Source of the DNA: JBBSNV01 sp964458605
Lineage (GTDB): Bacteria > Pseudomonadota > Alphaproteobacteria > Reyranellales > JAQSWP01
NCBI GenBank assembly: GCA_964458605.1
Contig: CAYWLS010000018.1
Coordinates: 26,152 to 90,151, forward strand
Direction of reading: 5' to 3'
Length of the DNA: 64,000 nt
Each line of letters begins with the position of its first letter. Position 1 is the stretch's first letter. Under the pieces are notes generated by a model. The model did no database searches. It had not been told where the DNA came from and saw nothing but the letters and a program-made list of their open reading frames with translations. A program made the position numbers and the translations under genes. This document shows, piece by piece, positions 25,908 to 34,419 of this stretch.

Positions 25908-27437
25908 TCATATCCGCCGGCCGGCCTTCTCCCAATAGGGGTCGCGCAGTTTGCGCTTGAAGATCTTGCCGGAATCCTCACGCGGCAGGTCGCGGCCGAA
26001 TTCCACCAGCTTGGGCACCTTGTAGCCCGCCATGCGCTGGCGCAGATAGTCGCGCACCTCCTGCGTCGTCAGCAGCGTTCCGGGCCTCGGTTCGACCACC
26101 GCGGCGATGGCTTCGCCGTACTCGTCGTCGGGAACGCCGAACACCGCGCAATCCTGCACGCCGGGCATGGTGTGCAGCACCGCTTCGATCTCGGCCGGAT
26201 AGATGTTGACGCCGCCGGAGATGATCATGTCCTTGGAGCGGTCGCACAGGAACAGGAAGCCGCCGTCGTTGAGGTAGCCGACATCGCCCGCGGTGATCAG
26301 CTCGCCGCGGCCGATCTCGCGCCGCTTGGCGTCCATGTTGTTGTAGGTGAAGTCGGGAAAGTTGCGGTTGCGCATATAGACCTCGCCGATCGCGCCCGGC
26401 GGCAGGTCGTTGCCGGCGGCATCGACGATCCTGATCTCGCAATTGTCGTGCGCCTTGCCCACGGTTCCGGCGTTGTCGAGCCACTGGCGGCTGTCGCAAT
26501 GCACCACCGCGCCCGACTCGGTGGCACCGTAATATTCGTGGATCACCGGCCCCCACCAATCGATCATCGCCTTCTTGACCTCCGGCGGACAGGGCGCGGC
26601 GGCATGCACCACATGCTGCAGCGAGGAGACGTCGTATTTGCGCTTCACCGTCTCGGGCAGCTTGAGCAGGCGCACGAACATGATCGGCACCATGTGCAGG
26701 CCTTCGATCCGGTAGCGCTCGATCCACTGCAGCAGCTGTTCGGCATCGAAGCGCGGCTGCAGCCATAGCTGCGCCCCCAGCCGCAATCCGTTCAGCGCGT
26801 AGAAATTGGGCGCCGAGTGATACATCGGCCCGGTGACGACGGCGCGCAGCTCCGGCCGCAGGCCGAAGATCGCCATGGTCTGGCGCGTCACCGCCTCGAG
26901 CTGCTGCGCATTCATGGCCTGGCGCCGCACGCCTTTGGGCCGGCCCGTCGTGCCGGACGTGTAGATCATGGTGTTGGGCGGCTGCTTGGGCGGCTCGCGC
27001 CACGGCGAGTGGCGGGCCACCCATTCGTCCCAGCCCGTGGCGCCTGGCGGCAGCGCGGCCTGCGCCGCGCCCACGCCATAGGCGGCAGCGATCTCCGGCG
27101 GCGTCGGCACCACGAGAACCTCGACGCCCGACGGGATGTCGCGCTCGATCTGCGGCAGCAGATCGGCATGCACCACGACCGCCTTGGCGGCGCAATCGCG
27201 CACGATGTAGCCCGCTTCCTCGCCGGTGAGATGCCAGTTGATCGGCACCGCGTAGCCGCCCAGCAGCGCCGAGGCAAACGAGGCCTCGAAGAAGGCGAAG
27301 TCGTTGCGCAGCATCAGCGCCACCGCGTCGCCCATGCCGAAGCCCAGCGCGCGCAGCCCGCTGGCCGCGCGCGCCGCCCGTTCGACGATCTCGCCCTGGT
27401 TGCGGCTGCGCTCGCCGCTGCACACCTGGCCCGCCAT
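25908..27437 (-). CDS. AMP-binding acyl-CoA synthetase
   Basis: A 509-residue ANL-superfamily enzyme that activates a carboxylic acid as the adenylate and transfers it to CoA. Motifs in order: MIYTSGTTGRPKGV near residue 157 (P-loop), YYGATESG near 296, the GDVGYLNDGGFLFLCDR block near 385, and the catalytic Lys in EDSGKIFKRKLRDPYW near the C-terminus. The substrate (fatty or aromatic acid) is not evident. The promoter region carries two perfect 20-bp direct repeats, suggesting repressor control. Confidence 0.92.
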   Translation of the reverse strand: MAGQVCSGERSRNQGEIVERAARAASGLRALGFGMGDAVALMLRNDFAFFEASFASALLGGYAVPINWHLTGEEAGYIVRDCAAKAVVVHADLLPQIERDIPSGVEVLVVPTPPEIAAAYGVGAAQAALPPGATGWDEWVARHSPWREPPKQPPNTMIYTSGTTGRPKGVRRQAMNAQQLEAVTRQTMAIFGLRPELRAVVTGPMYHSAPNFYALNGLRLGAQLWLQPRFDAEQLLQWIERYRIEGLHMVPIMFVRLLKLPETVKRKYDVSSLQHVVHAAAPCPPEVKKAMIDWWGPVIHEYYGATESGAVVHCDSRQWLDNAGTVGKAHDNCEIRIVDAAGNDLPPGAIGEVYMRNRNFPDFTYNNMDAKRREIGRGELITAGDVGYLNDGGFLFLCDRSKDMIISGGVNIYPAEIEAVLHTMPGVQDCAVFGVPDDEYGEAIAAVVEPRPGTLLTTQEVRDYLRQRMAGYKVPKLVEFGRDLPREDSGKIFKRKLRDPYWEKAGRRI

Positions 27438-27453
27438 GGCTCCTCCCGACTTT

Positions 27454-27493
27454 TTTATGAATACTCGTTCAGCTTTATGAATACTCGTTCAGC
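27454..27493. promoter_or_regulatory. Perfect 20-bp direct repeat, candidate tandem operator
   Basis: TTTATGAATACTCGTTCAGC occurs twice head to tail (27454-27473, 27474-27493), ending 16 bases from the acyl-CoA synthetase start. Each copy contains TGAATACTCGTTCA, with TGAA/TTCA half-sites as in TetR-family operators of fatty-acid genes. The regulator is not next door. Confidence 0.55.
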
Positions 27494-27553
27494 CGATTAT
27501 AGGAAGCGGCCGCGGCCAGGCGAGGCCAAAGCGGTGGACGGAAACGGCCGGAC

Positions 27554-27566
27554 GTTATATTGTAAC
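27554..27566 (+). promoter_or_regulatory. Zur-type operator upstream of the zinc operon
   Basis: GTTATATTGTAAC is a near-perfect dyad of the GTTAYAnTRTAAC type known for the zinc repressor Zur. It lies 23 bases before the first ATG of the sORF-znuC-znuB unit, a position where Zur would block transcription when zinc is sufficient. Assignment rests on the motif plus the downstream genes. Confidence 0.75.
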
Positions 27567-27589
27567 GTTTCCAGCTATCGGTGAGGCTT

Positions 27590-27745
27590 ATGCCGCAGGA
27601 TCTCCTGCCGTCGATCGATCATGCGCCTGCCGGCGCGGGGCAACGCCCCAGCGCCTTTGCCGCCAGCGCGGGCACCCGGATGGCCCTGGCTGCCCTGGCC
27701 ATCGTCGCGCTGTGGCTGACCGTCCTGTGGGCGCTGGCGGCCTAG
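27590..27745 (+). CDS. 51-residue single-helix membrane protein, first gene of the zinc operon
   Basis: ATG 27590 opens a 51-codon frame ending at TAG 27743-27745, two bases before the znuC ATG. GTGAGG lies four bases upstream as a ribosome site. The product has a soluble N-terminus (MPQDLLPSIDHAPAGAGQ) with one His and a single C-terminal membrane helix (LAALAIVALWLTVLWALAA). Its place between a Zur box and znuC suggests a small accessory subunit of zinc uptake. I know no family for it. The helix and exact spacing support a real gene, but the size leaves doubt. Confidence 0.6.
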   Translation: MPQDLLPSIDHAPAGAGQRPSAFAASAGTRMALAALAIVALWLTVLWALAA

Positions 27746-27747
27746 CC

Positions 27748-28563
27748 ATGGCCCGGTTCGTGCCGCCCGGGGACATCGTGTTGCGCGACCTGGTGATCGC
27801 CTATGAGCGCCACCCGGCCGTGCATCATCTGAGCGGGCGTTTCGCCGCCGGCAGCCTGACCGCCCTGGTCGGACCCAACGGCGCCGGCAAGTCGACCCTG
27901 CTCAAGGCCATTGCCGGCATCCAGCCCTGCAGCGGCGGAACGCTCGACCTCGACGGGATCGCGCGACGCGACATCGCCTTTCTGCCGCAGAACGCCGATA
28001 TCGACCGCTCCCTGCCCGTCAACGTGCTCGATCTTGTCAGCATGGGCTTCATGAGCCGTGTCGGCATCTTCGGCGGTATCGGTGCCGCGTTGCGCCAGCG
28101 TGCGCAGCAGGCCATGGCGCTGGTCGGGCTGGAAGGCTTCGAACGCCGCCCGATCGACACCCTGTCGGGCGGCCAGTTCCAGCGTGCGCTGTTTGCCCGC
28201 GTGCTGGTGCAGGAGGCGCGGCTGATCCTGCTCGACGAACCTTTCGCCGCCATCGACGCTTCCACCACGCGCGACCTGGTGGCGCTGATCGGGCGCTGGC
28301 ACGGCGAAGGCCGCACGGTGATCACCGTGTCGCACGACCTCGGCCTGGTGCGGCAGAATTTTCCGCGGACCTTGCTGCTGGCGCGCGAGGCGGTGGCATG
28401 GGGCCCGACCGAAGCGGTGCTGACGCCCGAACTTCTGGCGCGCGCGCGCCAGCGTTCGGAGGCCTGGGACGAGAGCGCCGCCGCTTGCGAGTTGTCCGAC
28501 CGCCATCAGGCGGCGGTCGCCGCGACGGACTCTTCCGACCCGCATCATCGCCATCCGCACTGA
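27748..28563 (+). CDS. znuC: Zinc/manganese ABC transporter ATP-binding protein
   Basis: A 271-residue ATPase. Walker A is GPNGAGKST near residue 38, the signature LSGGQFQRALFARVL near 137, Walker B LILLDEPFAAID near 160, and the switch His in VSHDLG near 193. The tail is His-rich (SSDPHHRHPH), which may bind zinc. ATG 27748 is used, as upstream residues belong to the small ORF. The permease gene follows three bases later. No znuA binding protein lies in the window. Confidence 0.92.
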   Translation: MARFVPPGDIVLRDLVIAYERHPAVHHLSGRFAAGSLTALVGPNGAGKSTLLKAIAGIQPCSGGTLDLDGIARRDIAFLPQNADIDRSLPVNVLDLVSMGFMSRVGIFGGIGAALRQRAQQAMALVGLEGFERRPIDTLSGGQFQRALFARVLVQEARLILLDEPFAAIDASTTRDLVALIGRWHGEGRTVITVSHDLGLVRQNFPRTLLLAREAVAWGPTEAVLTPELLARARQRSEAWDESAAACELSDRHQAAVAATDSSDPHHRHPH

Positions 28564-28566
28564 GCT

Positions 28567-29439
28567 GTGCTGTACGATCTGTTCCTGGCGCCGTTCGGCT
28601 CCGATCTGCCCTTCATGCGCCGTGCCCTGGTGGCGGGACTGGCCCTGGCGCTGTCCTATGGCCCGATCGGCGTGTTCCTGGTGTTGCGGCGCATGACCTT
28701 GGTGACCGACGCCATGGCCCATGCCGTGCTGCCCGGCGTGGCGGCAGGCTTCCTGCTGTCGGGCCTGTCGCTGTGGGCGATGAGCCTGGGCGGGCTGGCT
28801 GCCGGTGTGGCGGTGGCGTTGCTGGCGGGCGCCGTCAGCCGCACCACCAAGCTGCGCGAGGATGCCAGCTTCGCCGGCTTCTATCTCATGGCCCTGGCCG
28901 CGGGCGTCATGCTGCTGTCGGTGCGCGGCTCCAATATCGATCTGGTGCATATCCTGTTCGGCAGCATCCTGGCGGTCGACGACGGCGCGCTCTATCTGAT
29001 GGCCGGCACCGCCAGCCTGACCCTGCTGGCCATGGCGGCGATCTACCGGCCGCTGCTGATCGACTGCCTCGATCCGGGATTTCTGCAGGCGCTGGGCGGT
29101 CGGGGCGCGCTATGGCACGCACTGTTCCTGATGCTGCTGGCGATCAATACCGTGGCGGGCTTCCAGGCGCTCGGCACGCTGATGGCGGTGGGATTGATGG
29201 TGCTGCCCGCGGTGGCGGGCCGGTTCTGGGTGCGTTCGGTCGCCGCGCTATGGGTTGCCGCTTCGACCATCGCTGCGCTCAGCAGCTATCTCGGCCTGCT
29301 GCTGTCGTTCCAGGCCGACCTGCCTTCGGGGCCGTCGATCGTGCTGGTCGCGGGCGCGATCTGGTTCGCCTCGATGTTGCTCGGGCGATTCGACAGTCTG
29401 CGGGCGCGGCTGTGGCGGCGGCGCCATCTCGCCGGCTGA
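28567..29439 (+). CDS. znuB: Zinc/manganese ABC transporter permease
   Basis: A 290-residue inner-membrane protein of the ABC-3 family with eight or more helices. The cytoplasmic coupling region contains RRMTLVTDAMAHAVLPGVAAG near residue 41, typical of ZnuB/MntB permeases, and FQALGTLMAVGLMVLPAVAGR near 200. It starts with GTG 28567, three bases after znuC. Zinc rather than manganese is preferred because of the Zur box. Confidence 0.92.
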   Translation: MLYDLFLAPFGSDLPFMRRALVAGLALALSYGPIGVFLVLRRMTLVTDAMAHAVLPGVAAGFLLSGLSLWAMSLGGLAAGVAVALLAGAVSRTTKLREDASFAGFYLMALAAGVMLLSVRGSNIDLVHILFGSILAVDDGALYLMAGTASLTLLAMAAIYRPLLIDCLDPGFLQALGGRGALWHALFLMLLAINTVAGFQALGTLMAVGLMVLPAVAGRFWVRSVAALWVAASTIAALSSYLGLLLSFQADLPSGPSIVLVAGAIWFASMLLGRFDSLRARLWRRRHLAG

Positions 29440-29478
29440 AGACGGGTCACGATTATTGGTGCAGTGCGAAGGCGCCGT

Positions 29479-29709
29479 CTATTCGGCGGCGTCGCTCTCG
29501 TGGCGCGGGCCGACATCGCGGGTGAGCTTGTAGCGCCCCGGATCCAGCACCACCGAGCAGGCCACCAGCCGCTGGTCGCGGTTGCTGTCCATGGAGATCA
29601 GCCGGGCATGCGGTATGCCGGCCTGGTCGACCAGCTTGGCCACTTCCCAGGAAATCGGCGCTTTGCCGACCGACTGATACAACTGGCCGATTTCGACGCT
29701 CTTTTTCAT
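29479..29709 (-). CDS. Small protein of unknown function
   Basis: A 76-residue soluble protein from ATG 29709 (MKKSVEIGQLYQSVGKAP). An upstream in-frame Met exists, but those residues are Arg/Asn-rich and lie in the promoter gap. The body has PHARLISMDSNRDQRLVACSVVLDPGRYKLTRDV and an acidic tail. It looks like a compact conserved hypothetical; no family recognised. It converges on znuB. Confidence 0.65.
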   Translation of the reverse strand: MKKSVEIGQLYQSVGKAPISWEVAKLVDQAGIPHARLISMDSNRDQRLVACSVVLDPGRYKLTRDVGPRHESDAAE

Positions 29710-29902
29710 CGCTCGATTCCGACTACGCTGGTGACGTGCATTGCTGTTTCTTAGCACAATCCGGGGGGTCGTTGGCGAGGCCGCGCATGGATGCAGACCT
29801 GCGAAAACGCGATTGTTTGAGAACGCGTCGCGGTCTAGCCTCCCCTCCTCACCATGGGCCGTGCAGCCCCATCAATGTAAACCGTCAATCTTGGAGGAAC
29901 CC

Positions 29903-30892
29903 ATGCGTAAAATTGCCCTTGCCGCGCTGCTGGCGGCGGCCGTCGCCTTGCCGAGCGGCGCCTTCGCGCAGGCCAAGTACACGATGCGCATCAGCCACCA
30001 GTTGCCGCCGTCGCATCATATCGCGCAGCTGACCCAGGCCTTCGCCGACGACGTCAAGAAGCGCACCAACGGCGAGGTCGACGTCCAGATCTTCGCCGCA
30101 TCCAAAGCCTTCAAGCCGAGCGAGAACTACCCGGCCGTTGCCAAGGGCGATATCGAGGGCGCGCTGGCAGTGAATTTCGAATGGGGCAACACCATTCCCG
30201 AAATGAGCGTCACCTCGATCCCCTATTTCTTCACCGATCTCGACAAGATCAAGAAGTTCCCCGGCTCGGAAGCCAACAAGCTGCTGGACGCCAAACTCGA
30301 GGCCAAGGGCGTGCACAACCTGGCGTGGTTCTTCACCACCCGCGTCTCGATCTTCACCTCGAACAAGAAGCCGATCATCGCCACGGCCGACTTCCAGGGC
30401 CTCAAAGTGCGCGGCCTCAACAAGCTGGTCGACAACGCCCTGGTGGCGGTGGGCGCGGCGCCGTCGGCCCTGCCCGGCGACGAAGTCTATAACGGCCTGC
30501 AGACCGGCGTGCTCGATGCCGGCCTGACCGACATCTCCGCCGCCTACAGCCGCAAGTACTACGAGATCCAGAAATACGGCACGGTGACGCCGTTCTTCAC
30601 CGTCTATTTCCACCTCTACGTCAACCCGAAATGGTGGAACAGCCTGCCGCAGAAGGATCGCGACGCCATTTCCGCCGCGGCCCAGAAGGCCGAAGCCGAT
30701 TCCATCCCGCTGACCGAGAAGACCGCCGCCGACGCGGTCGATCAGCTCAAGGCCAAGGGCATGGAACTGCACATGCAGACCGCCGACGAGACCAAGGACT
30801 GGAAAGCCAAGATGCAGCCGCCGGTGCTCGACGCCTTCAAGAAGGCGGCGCCGGACGCGCAGAAGATCATCGACGCGATCGACAAGCTCTAG
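29903..30892 (+). CDS. dctP: TRAP transporter solute-binding protein, DctP family
   Basis: A 329-residue periplasmic protein with a signal peptide (MRKIALAALLAAAVALPSG, cleavage after AFA). GGAGGAA precedes the ATG. The DctP fold is marked by ISHQLPPSHHIAQLTQAFAD, the conserved substrate Arg in LKVRGLNKLVD, and the late YYEIQKYGTVTP block. It captures an organic acid for the DctQ/DctM pair encoded next. The PEP-mutase/ICL-like gene at the end of the operon suggests a C4 or branched dicarboxylate, but the ligand is not determined. Confidence 0.93.
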   Translation: MRKIALAALLAAAVALPSGAFAQAKYTMRISHQLPPSHHIAQLTQAFADDVKKRTNGEVDVQIFAASKAFKPSENYPAVAKGDIEGALAVNFEWGNTIPEMSVTSIPYFFTDLDKIKKFPGSEANKLLDAKLEAKGVHNLAWFFTTRVSIFTSNKKPIIATADFQGLKVRGLNKLVDNALVAVGAAPSALPGDEVYNGLQTGVLDAGLTDISAAYSRKYYEIQKYGTVTPFFTVYFHLYVNPKWWNSLPQKDRDAISAAAQKAEADSIPLTEKTAADAVDQLKAKGMELHMQTADETKDWKAKMQPPVLDAFKKAAPDAQKIIDAIDKL

Positions 30893-30910
30893 CCGTCGCC
30901 GCTCCATCGC

Positions 30911-31480
30911 ATGTCTGATCGCACCGAATCCGGGGGCGCGCGCATCGCGCGCGCCCTCGACCGCGGCGCGGCCTGGGTCAGCGAGGCCGCCGCCTGGCTC
31001 GCCACCATCGCCATGCTGGCTTCGCTGGGGCTGGTGGTGTTCGGCATCTGCGCCCGCTACTTCGCGGGGCGGCCGCAAAGCTGGGGCGACGAACTGGTCG
31101 GCTACCTGCTGGTGGCGATCGTCATGTTCGCCGCCACCGACGCGCTGCGCCAGAACGAGCACATCGCCATCGACATCCTGACCAGCAAGCTGAAGCCGGC
31201 CGGCCAGCGCATCGTCGCCCTGTTCGGGCTGGTGGCGGTGGCCCTGTTCGCGCTGCTGCTGATCTTCAAGGGCTGGGAAATGGCCGCCTTCTCCAAGATG
31301 GTCGGGCTGGCCTCCAACCAGGAACTGGGCGCGCCGCTGTGGATCGTGCAGGCGCTGGTGCCGCTGGGCGGCGTGCTGCTGCTGCTGTCGGCCTTCACCT
31401 TGTTCCTGCGCGTACTGGTGGGCGACCAGGTGTTCGAGGCGCCGGGCGAAGTCGGCGCCGTGCAGCGGGGATTGGACTAG
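30911..31480 (+). CDS. dctQ: TRAP transporter small permease, DctQ family
   Basis: A 189-residue membrane protein with four helices: AWLATIAMLASLGLVVFGI near residue 30, a second at about 60 with DELVGYLLVAIVMFAATDALRQNEHIAID, a third near 100 and the last near 150 (VPLGGVLLLLSAFTLFLRVLV). This is the standard DctQ pattern. It lies 18 bases after dctP and three before dctM. Confidence 0.93.
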   Translation: MSDRTESGGARIARALDRGAAWVSEAAAWLATIAMLASLGLVVFGICARYFAGRPQSWGDELVGYLLVAIVMFAATDALRQNEHIAIDILTSKLKPAGQRIVALFGLVAVALFALLLIFKGWEMAAFSKMVGLASNQELGAPLWIVQALVPLGGVLLLLSAFTLFLRVLVGDQVFEAPGEVGAVQRGLD

Positions 31481-31483
31481 GCG

Positions 31484-32767
31484 ATGACTTTCCTCGGCCT
31501 GCTGCTGCTGCTGATCCTGCTGCTGTTCACCGGCATTCCGGTATTCGCCGCCCTGGCGCTGTTCGGCGCCGGCACCCTGCTGGTCGCCGAAGGCGCCTTC
31601 GGCAGCCTGGGCGAAAACCTGTTCGGCAGCCTCAATTCCTACCTGCTGGTGTCGATCCCGCTGTTCACCCTGATGGCCCAGTTCATGATCCGGGGCAAGG
31701 TGGTGGACGAACTCTACAACACCACCCACACCCTGGTGCGCCATCTGCCCGGCGGACTGGGCATCGCCACGGTCGGCGCCTGCACCATCTTCGCCGCCAT
31801 TTCCGGTTCCTCGGTGGCCACCGCGCTGACCATCGGCGCCGCCGCCATCCCGCAGATGATCCGCTACGGCTACAGCCCCCGCTATGCCTTCGGCGTGGTC
31901 GGCGCCGGCGGCACGCTGGGCATCCTGATCCCGCCGTCCGGGCCGATGATCCTCTACGGCGTGATCTCCGACACCTCGATCGGCCAGCTGTTCATCGCCG
32001 GCGTGATCCCCGGCCTGATGATGGCGGCGATCTTCGCCGGCTGGGCCAGCGTCACGGCGTGGCGCACGCATCAGGGCCGGCGCGAGAAGCGCGCATCGCT
32101 GCGCGAGATCGGCGTGGCGTTGCGCCGGTCGTTCTGGGCGCTGATGCTGCCGCCTTTCATCCTGGGCGGCATGTATTTCGGCGTGTTCACCGCCACCGAA
32201 GCGGCCGGCGCCGGCGCGCTGGCGGCGTTGCTGATCGCTGCCTTCGTCTATCGCAACCTGACCTGGCGCGACGTGTGGGATTCGGCGCGCGATGCCGCCC
32301 GCACCTCGGCCATGCTGTTCATGATCCTGGCGGCCGCCGGCGTATTCGGCCATGCCCTGACCAAGCTTCAGATCCCCGACGAGATCGTCGCCGCGGTCAC
32401 CCATTACGACGTCTCGCAGACCGGCTTCCTGCTGGCCATGATGGTGCTGATCTTCATCCTGGGCATGTTCCTGGAGACCATCTCCATCATCCTCATCACC
32501 ACGCCGGTGGTGTTGCCGGTACTGCATACGCTGCACATCAATCCGGTGTGGTATGGCGTGCTGCTGACCATCAATCTGGAGCTGGCGCTGATCACGCCGC
32601 CGGTGGGCATGAACCTGTTCACCATCAAGGCGATCAGCAAGGCGCCGATCGGCGAGATCATCCGCGGCATCGCGCCCTATGTCGGCCTGCTGATCGTCGG
32701 CCTGGGCATCGTCATGGCATGGCCCGACCTGTCCCTGTGGCTGGCGCGCAGCGCTTACGGACAATGA
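31484..32767 (+). CDS. dctM: TRAP transporter large permease, DctM family
   Basis: A 427-residue membrane protein with about twelve helices. Hallmarks are PLFTLMAQFMIRGKVVDELYN near residue 60, the glycine-rich ISGSSVATALTIG, GGTLGILIPPSGPMILYG near 145 and the C-terminal LITPPVGMNLFTIKAIS. It forms the sodium-coupled channel with DctQ. The TGA stop overlaps the ATG of the next gene by four bases, which ties that enzyme to the transporter. Confidence 0.95.
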   Translation: MTFLGLLLLLILLLFTGIPVFAALALFGAGTLLVAEGAFGSLGENLFGSLNSYLLVSIPLFTLMAQFMIRGKVVDELYNTTHTLVRHLPGGLGIATVGACTIFAAISGSSVATALTIGAAAIPQMIRYGYSPRYAFGVVGAGGTLGILIPPSGPMILYGVISDTSIGQLFIAGVIPGLMMAAIFAGWASVTAWRTHQGRREKRASLREIGVALRRSFWALMLPPFILGGMYFGVFTATEAAGAGALAALLIAAFVYRNLTWRDVWDSARDAARTSAMLFMILAAAGVFGHALTKLQIPDEIVAAVTHYDVSQTGFLLAMMVLIFILGMFLETISIILITTPVVLPVLHTLHINPVWYGVLLTINLELALITPPVGMNLFTIKAISKAPIGEIIRGIAPYVGLLIVGLGIVMAWPDLSLWLARSAYGQ

Positions 32768-33621
32768 GCCGGCAGAGCTGGCGCCAGGCGCTGACTGTCC
32801 AGACGCCGCTGGTCCTGCCGGTGGCCGATGACGGCCTGAGCGCCCAGCTCATCGCCCGCGCCGGCTTCAAGGCCTATTCGGTGGGCGGTTTCGCGCTGGT
32901 CGGCGCGCGCTTCGGCGTGCCCGATATCGGGCTGGTCGGCCTGGCCGAGATGGCCCAGGGCATCCGCGAGATCATGGCCGTCTGCGACCTGCCGGTACTG
33001 GTCGATTGCGACGACGGCTACGGCGACGTCAAGAACGTCACCCGCACCATTCGCACCTACGAGCGGATGGGCGTGTCGGCGATCTTCATGGAAGACCAGG
33101 TGGCGCCCAAGCGCTGCGGCCACATGGCCGGCAAGGACGTTATCCCGGCCGAATTCATGGAGAGCAAGATCCGCGCCGCCGCTGCCGCCCGCGACAGCAA
33201 GGAATTCTTCCTGGTGGCGCGCACCGATGCGCGCGCCGTGCATGGGCTGGACGAGGCGTTGCGCCGCGGCGAGCGCTATCTGGCAGCCGGCGCCGACGGG
33301 CTGTTCATCGAAGCGCCGCACACCGTCGAGGAACTGCGCATCGTCGGCGAGCGCTTCAGGGGCGTGCCGCAGCTTGCCAACATGGTCGAAGGCGGGCGCA
33401 CGCCGCTGCTGCCGGTCGAGGAACTGCACGCCATGGGCTTCGCCATGGTGGTCTATCCCTGCTCGCTGATCTTTCGCGTCGCCCACACCATCGAGCGCGC
33501 GCTGGCCGACATCCAGGCCGGCACCCTCGATCTGGAAAATCAGGGGCTGGGATTCGATGCGTTCAAGGAACGCGTCGGCTTCGCCGAATGGGGCGCGGTG
33601 GAAGACAAGTTCCGGCGCTGA
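32764..33621 (+). CDS. Isocitrate lyase / PEP mutase superfamily enzyme
   Basis: A 285-residue TIM-barrel lyase. The magnesium site is VLVDCDDGYGD near residue 79, the flexible-loop Cys motif is FMEDQVAPKRCGHMAGK near 108, and FLVARTDARAVHGLDEAL follows near 150. The KRCGH form groups with 2-methylisocitrate lyase-like, dimethylmalate lyase-like and oxaloacetate decarboxylase-like members. It overlaps dctM (ATGA), so it probably cleaves the acid the TRAP system imports. The exact substrate is unknown. Confidence 0.85.
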   Translation: MSRQSWRQALTVQTPLVLPVADDGLSAQLIARAGFKAYSVGGFALVGARFGVPDIGLVGLAEMAQGIREIMAVCDLPVLVDCDDGYGDVKNVTRTIRTYERMGVSAIFMEDQVAPKRCGHMAGKDVIPAEFMESKIRAAAAARDSKEFFLVARTDARAVHGLDEALRRGERYLAAGADGLFIEAPHTVEELRIVGERFRGVPQLANMVEGGRTPLLPVEELHAMGFAMVVYPCSLIFRVAHTIERALADIQAGTLDLENQGLGFDAFKERVGFAEWGAVEDKFRR

Positions 33622-33686
33622 GCGCCAACAGATCCGCTATCGCTTTGAACAATGAGGCGGCGGCGGGGCGCGCCGGGCGGCGGATG

Positions 33687-34319
33687 CTAGCGAACCGCGG
33701 CCTGCAGCAGGCACAGCAGCGCGCGCCGCTGCGTCTGGTAGGCAAGCTGACGGGACAGCCCCATCTGCTGGCGCAATACGTCCATGAATTCGAAGTCGGC
33801 GATCACCACCATGGCGTCGAGCGTTTCGGCTCTCGCCTCGCGCGGCAGCTGGTTGACCTCGACGCCGAAGGCGCGCTCGAGCAGGCGATGCAGCACCTCG
33901 CGGAACTGCTTGCGCCGCTGCGCCAGGGCCGGCGAGCGATGCTCCAGCAGGGTGGCGGCGCGGCGGATGGCGGCGATCTGGTCGTAGATGTTCCAGCGCA
34001 TGTCGAGCAGCGCCTCGATGCGCTGCTCCACCGGGCCGGTCTCCGGCACCGGGCGGACCAGCGACCACACGCGCTGCATGGTCTGGTCGGCGGCGGCCTG
34101 GAACACGGCCTCCAGATCGGCGAAGTGCTGGAACACCGATCGCACCGAGACGCCGGCGCGGGCTGCGATGGCCGCGGCGGTGGGCTCGAGATCGCCCTCT
34201 TCGATCAACGCGATCATGGCGGTGACGATGCGACGGCGCGTATTGTCGGCGCGCGCGGTCCGGCCGTCGACCGGCTTGACCGGCTGCACTGAATTCGTTG
34301 CTTTGACTTGCATCGCCAT
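33687..34319 (-). CDS. TetR-family transcriptional regulator
   Basis: A 210-residue regulator. The N-terminal DNA-binding domain is RRRIVTAMIALIEEGDLEPTAAAIAARAGVSVRSVFQHFADLEAVFQA, a classical TetR helix-turn-helix (tail SVRSVFQHF). The rest is a helical ligand domain. It converges on the ICL-like gene and is divergent from the HAD gene at 34420. The 100-bp gap to that gene contains two TAGGTA direct elements (about 34370 and 34398) that could be its operators. Confidence 0.88.
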   Translation of the reverse strand: MAMQVKATNSVQPVKPVDGRTARADNTRRRIVTAMIALIEEGDLEPTAAAIAARAGVSVRSVFQHFADLEAVFQAAADQTMQRVWSLVRPVPETGPVEQRIEALLDMRWNIYDQIAAIRRAATLLEHRSPALAQRRKQFREVLHRLLERAFGVEVNQLPREARAETLDAMVVIADFEFMDVLRQQMGLSRQLAYQTQRRALLCLLQAAVR

Positions 34320-34419
34320 CCTTTTGCACGCTAACGGAGAGAATACCTCCTCGGCAAGCGCTGTGATGGATAGGTATCAGTCTTTATTGGCAACTTATAG
34401 GTAATACGGAGGCATTAGG

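Noticed and set aside
29885..32764. Minus-strand open frame of about 960 codons
   Set aside because: Antisense to the dctPQM genes; low-complexity Gln/His/Asp content typical of a GC-rich shadow frame.
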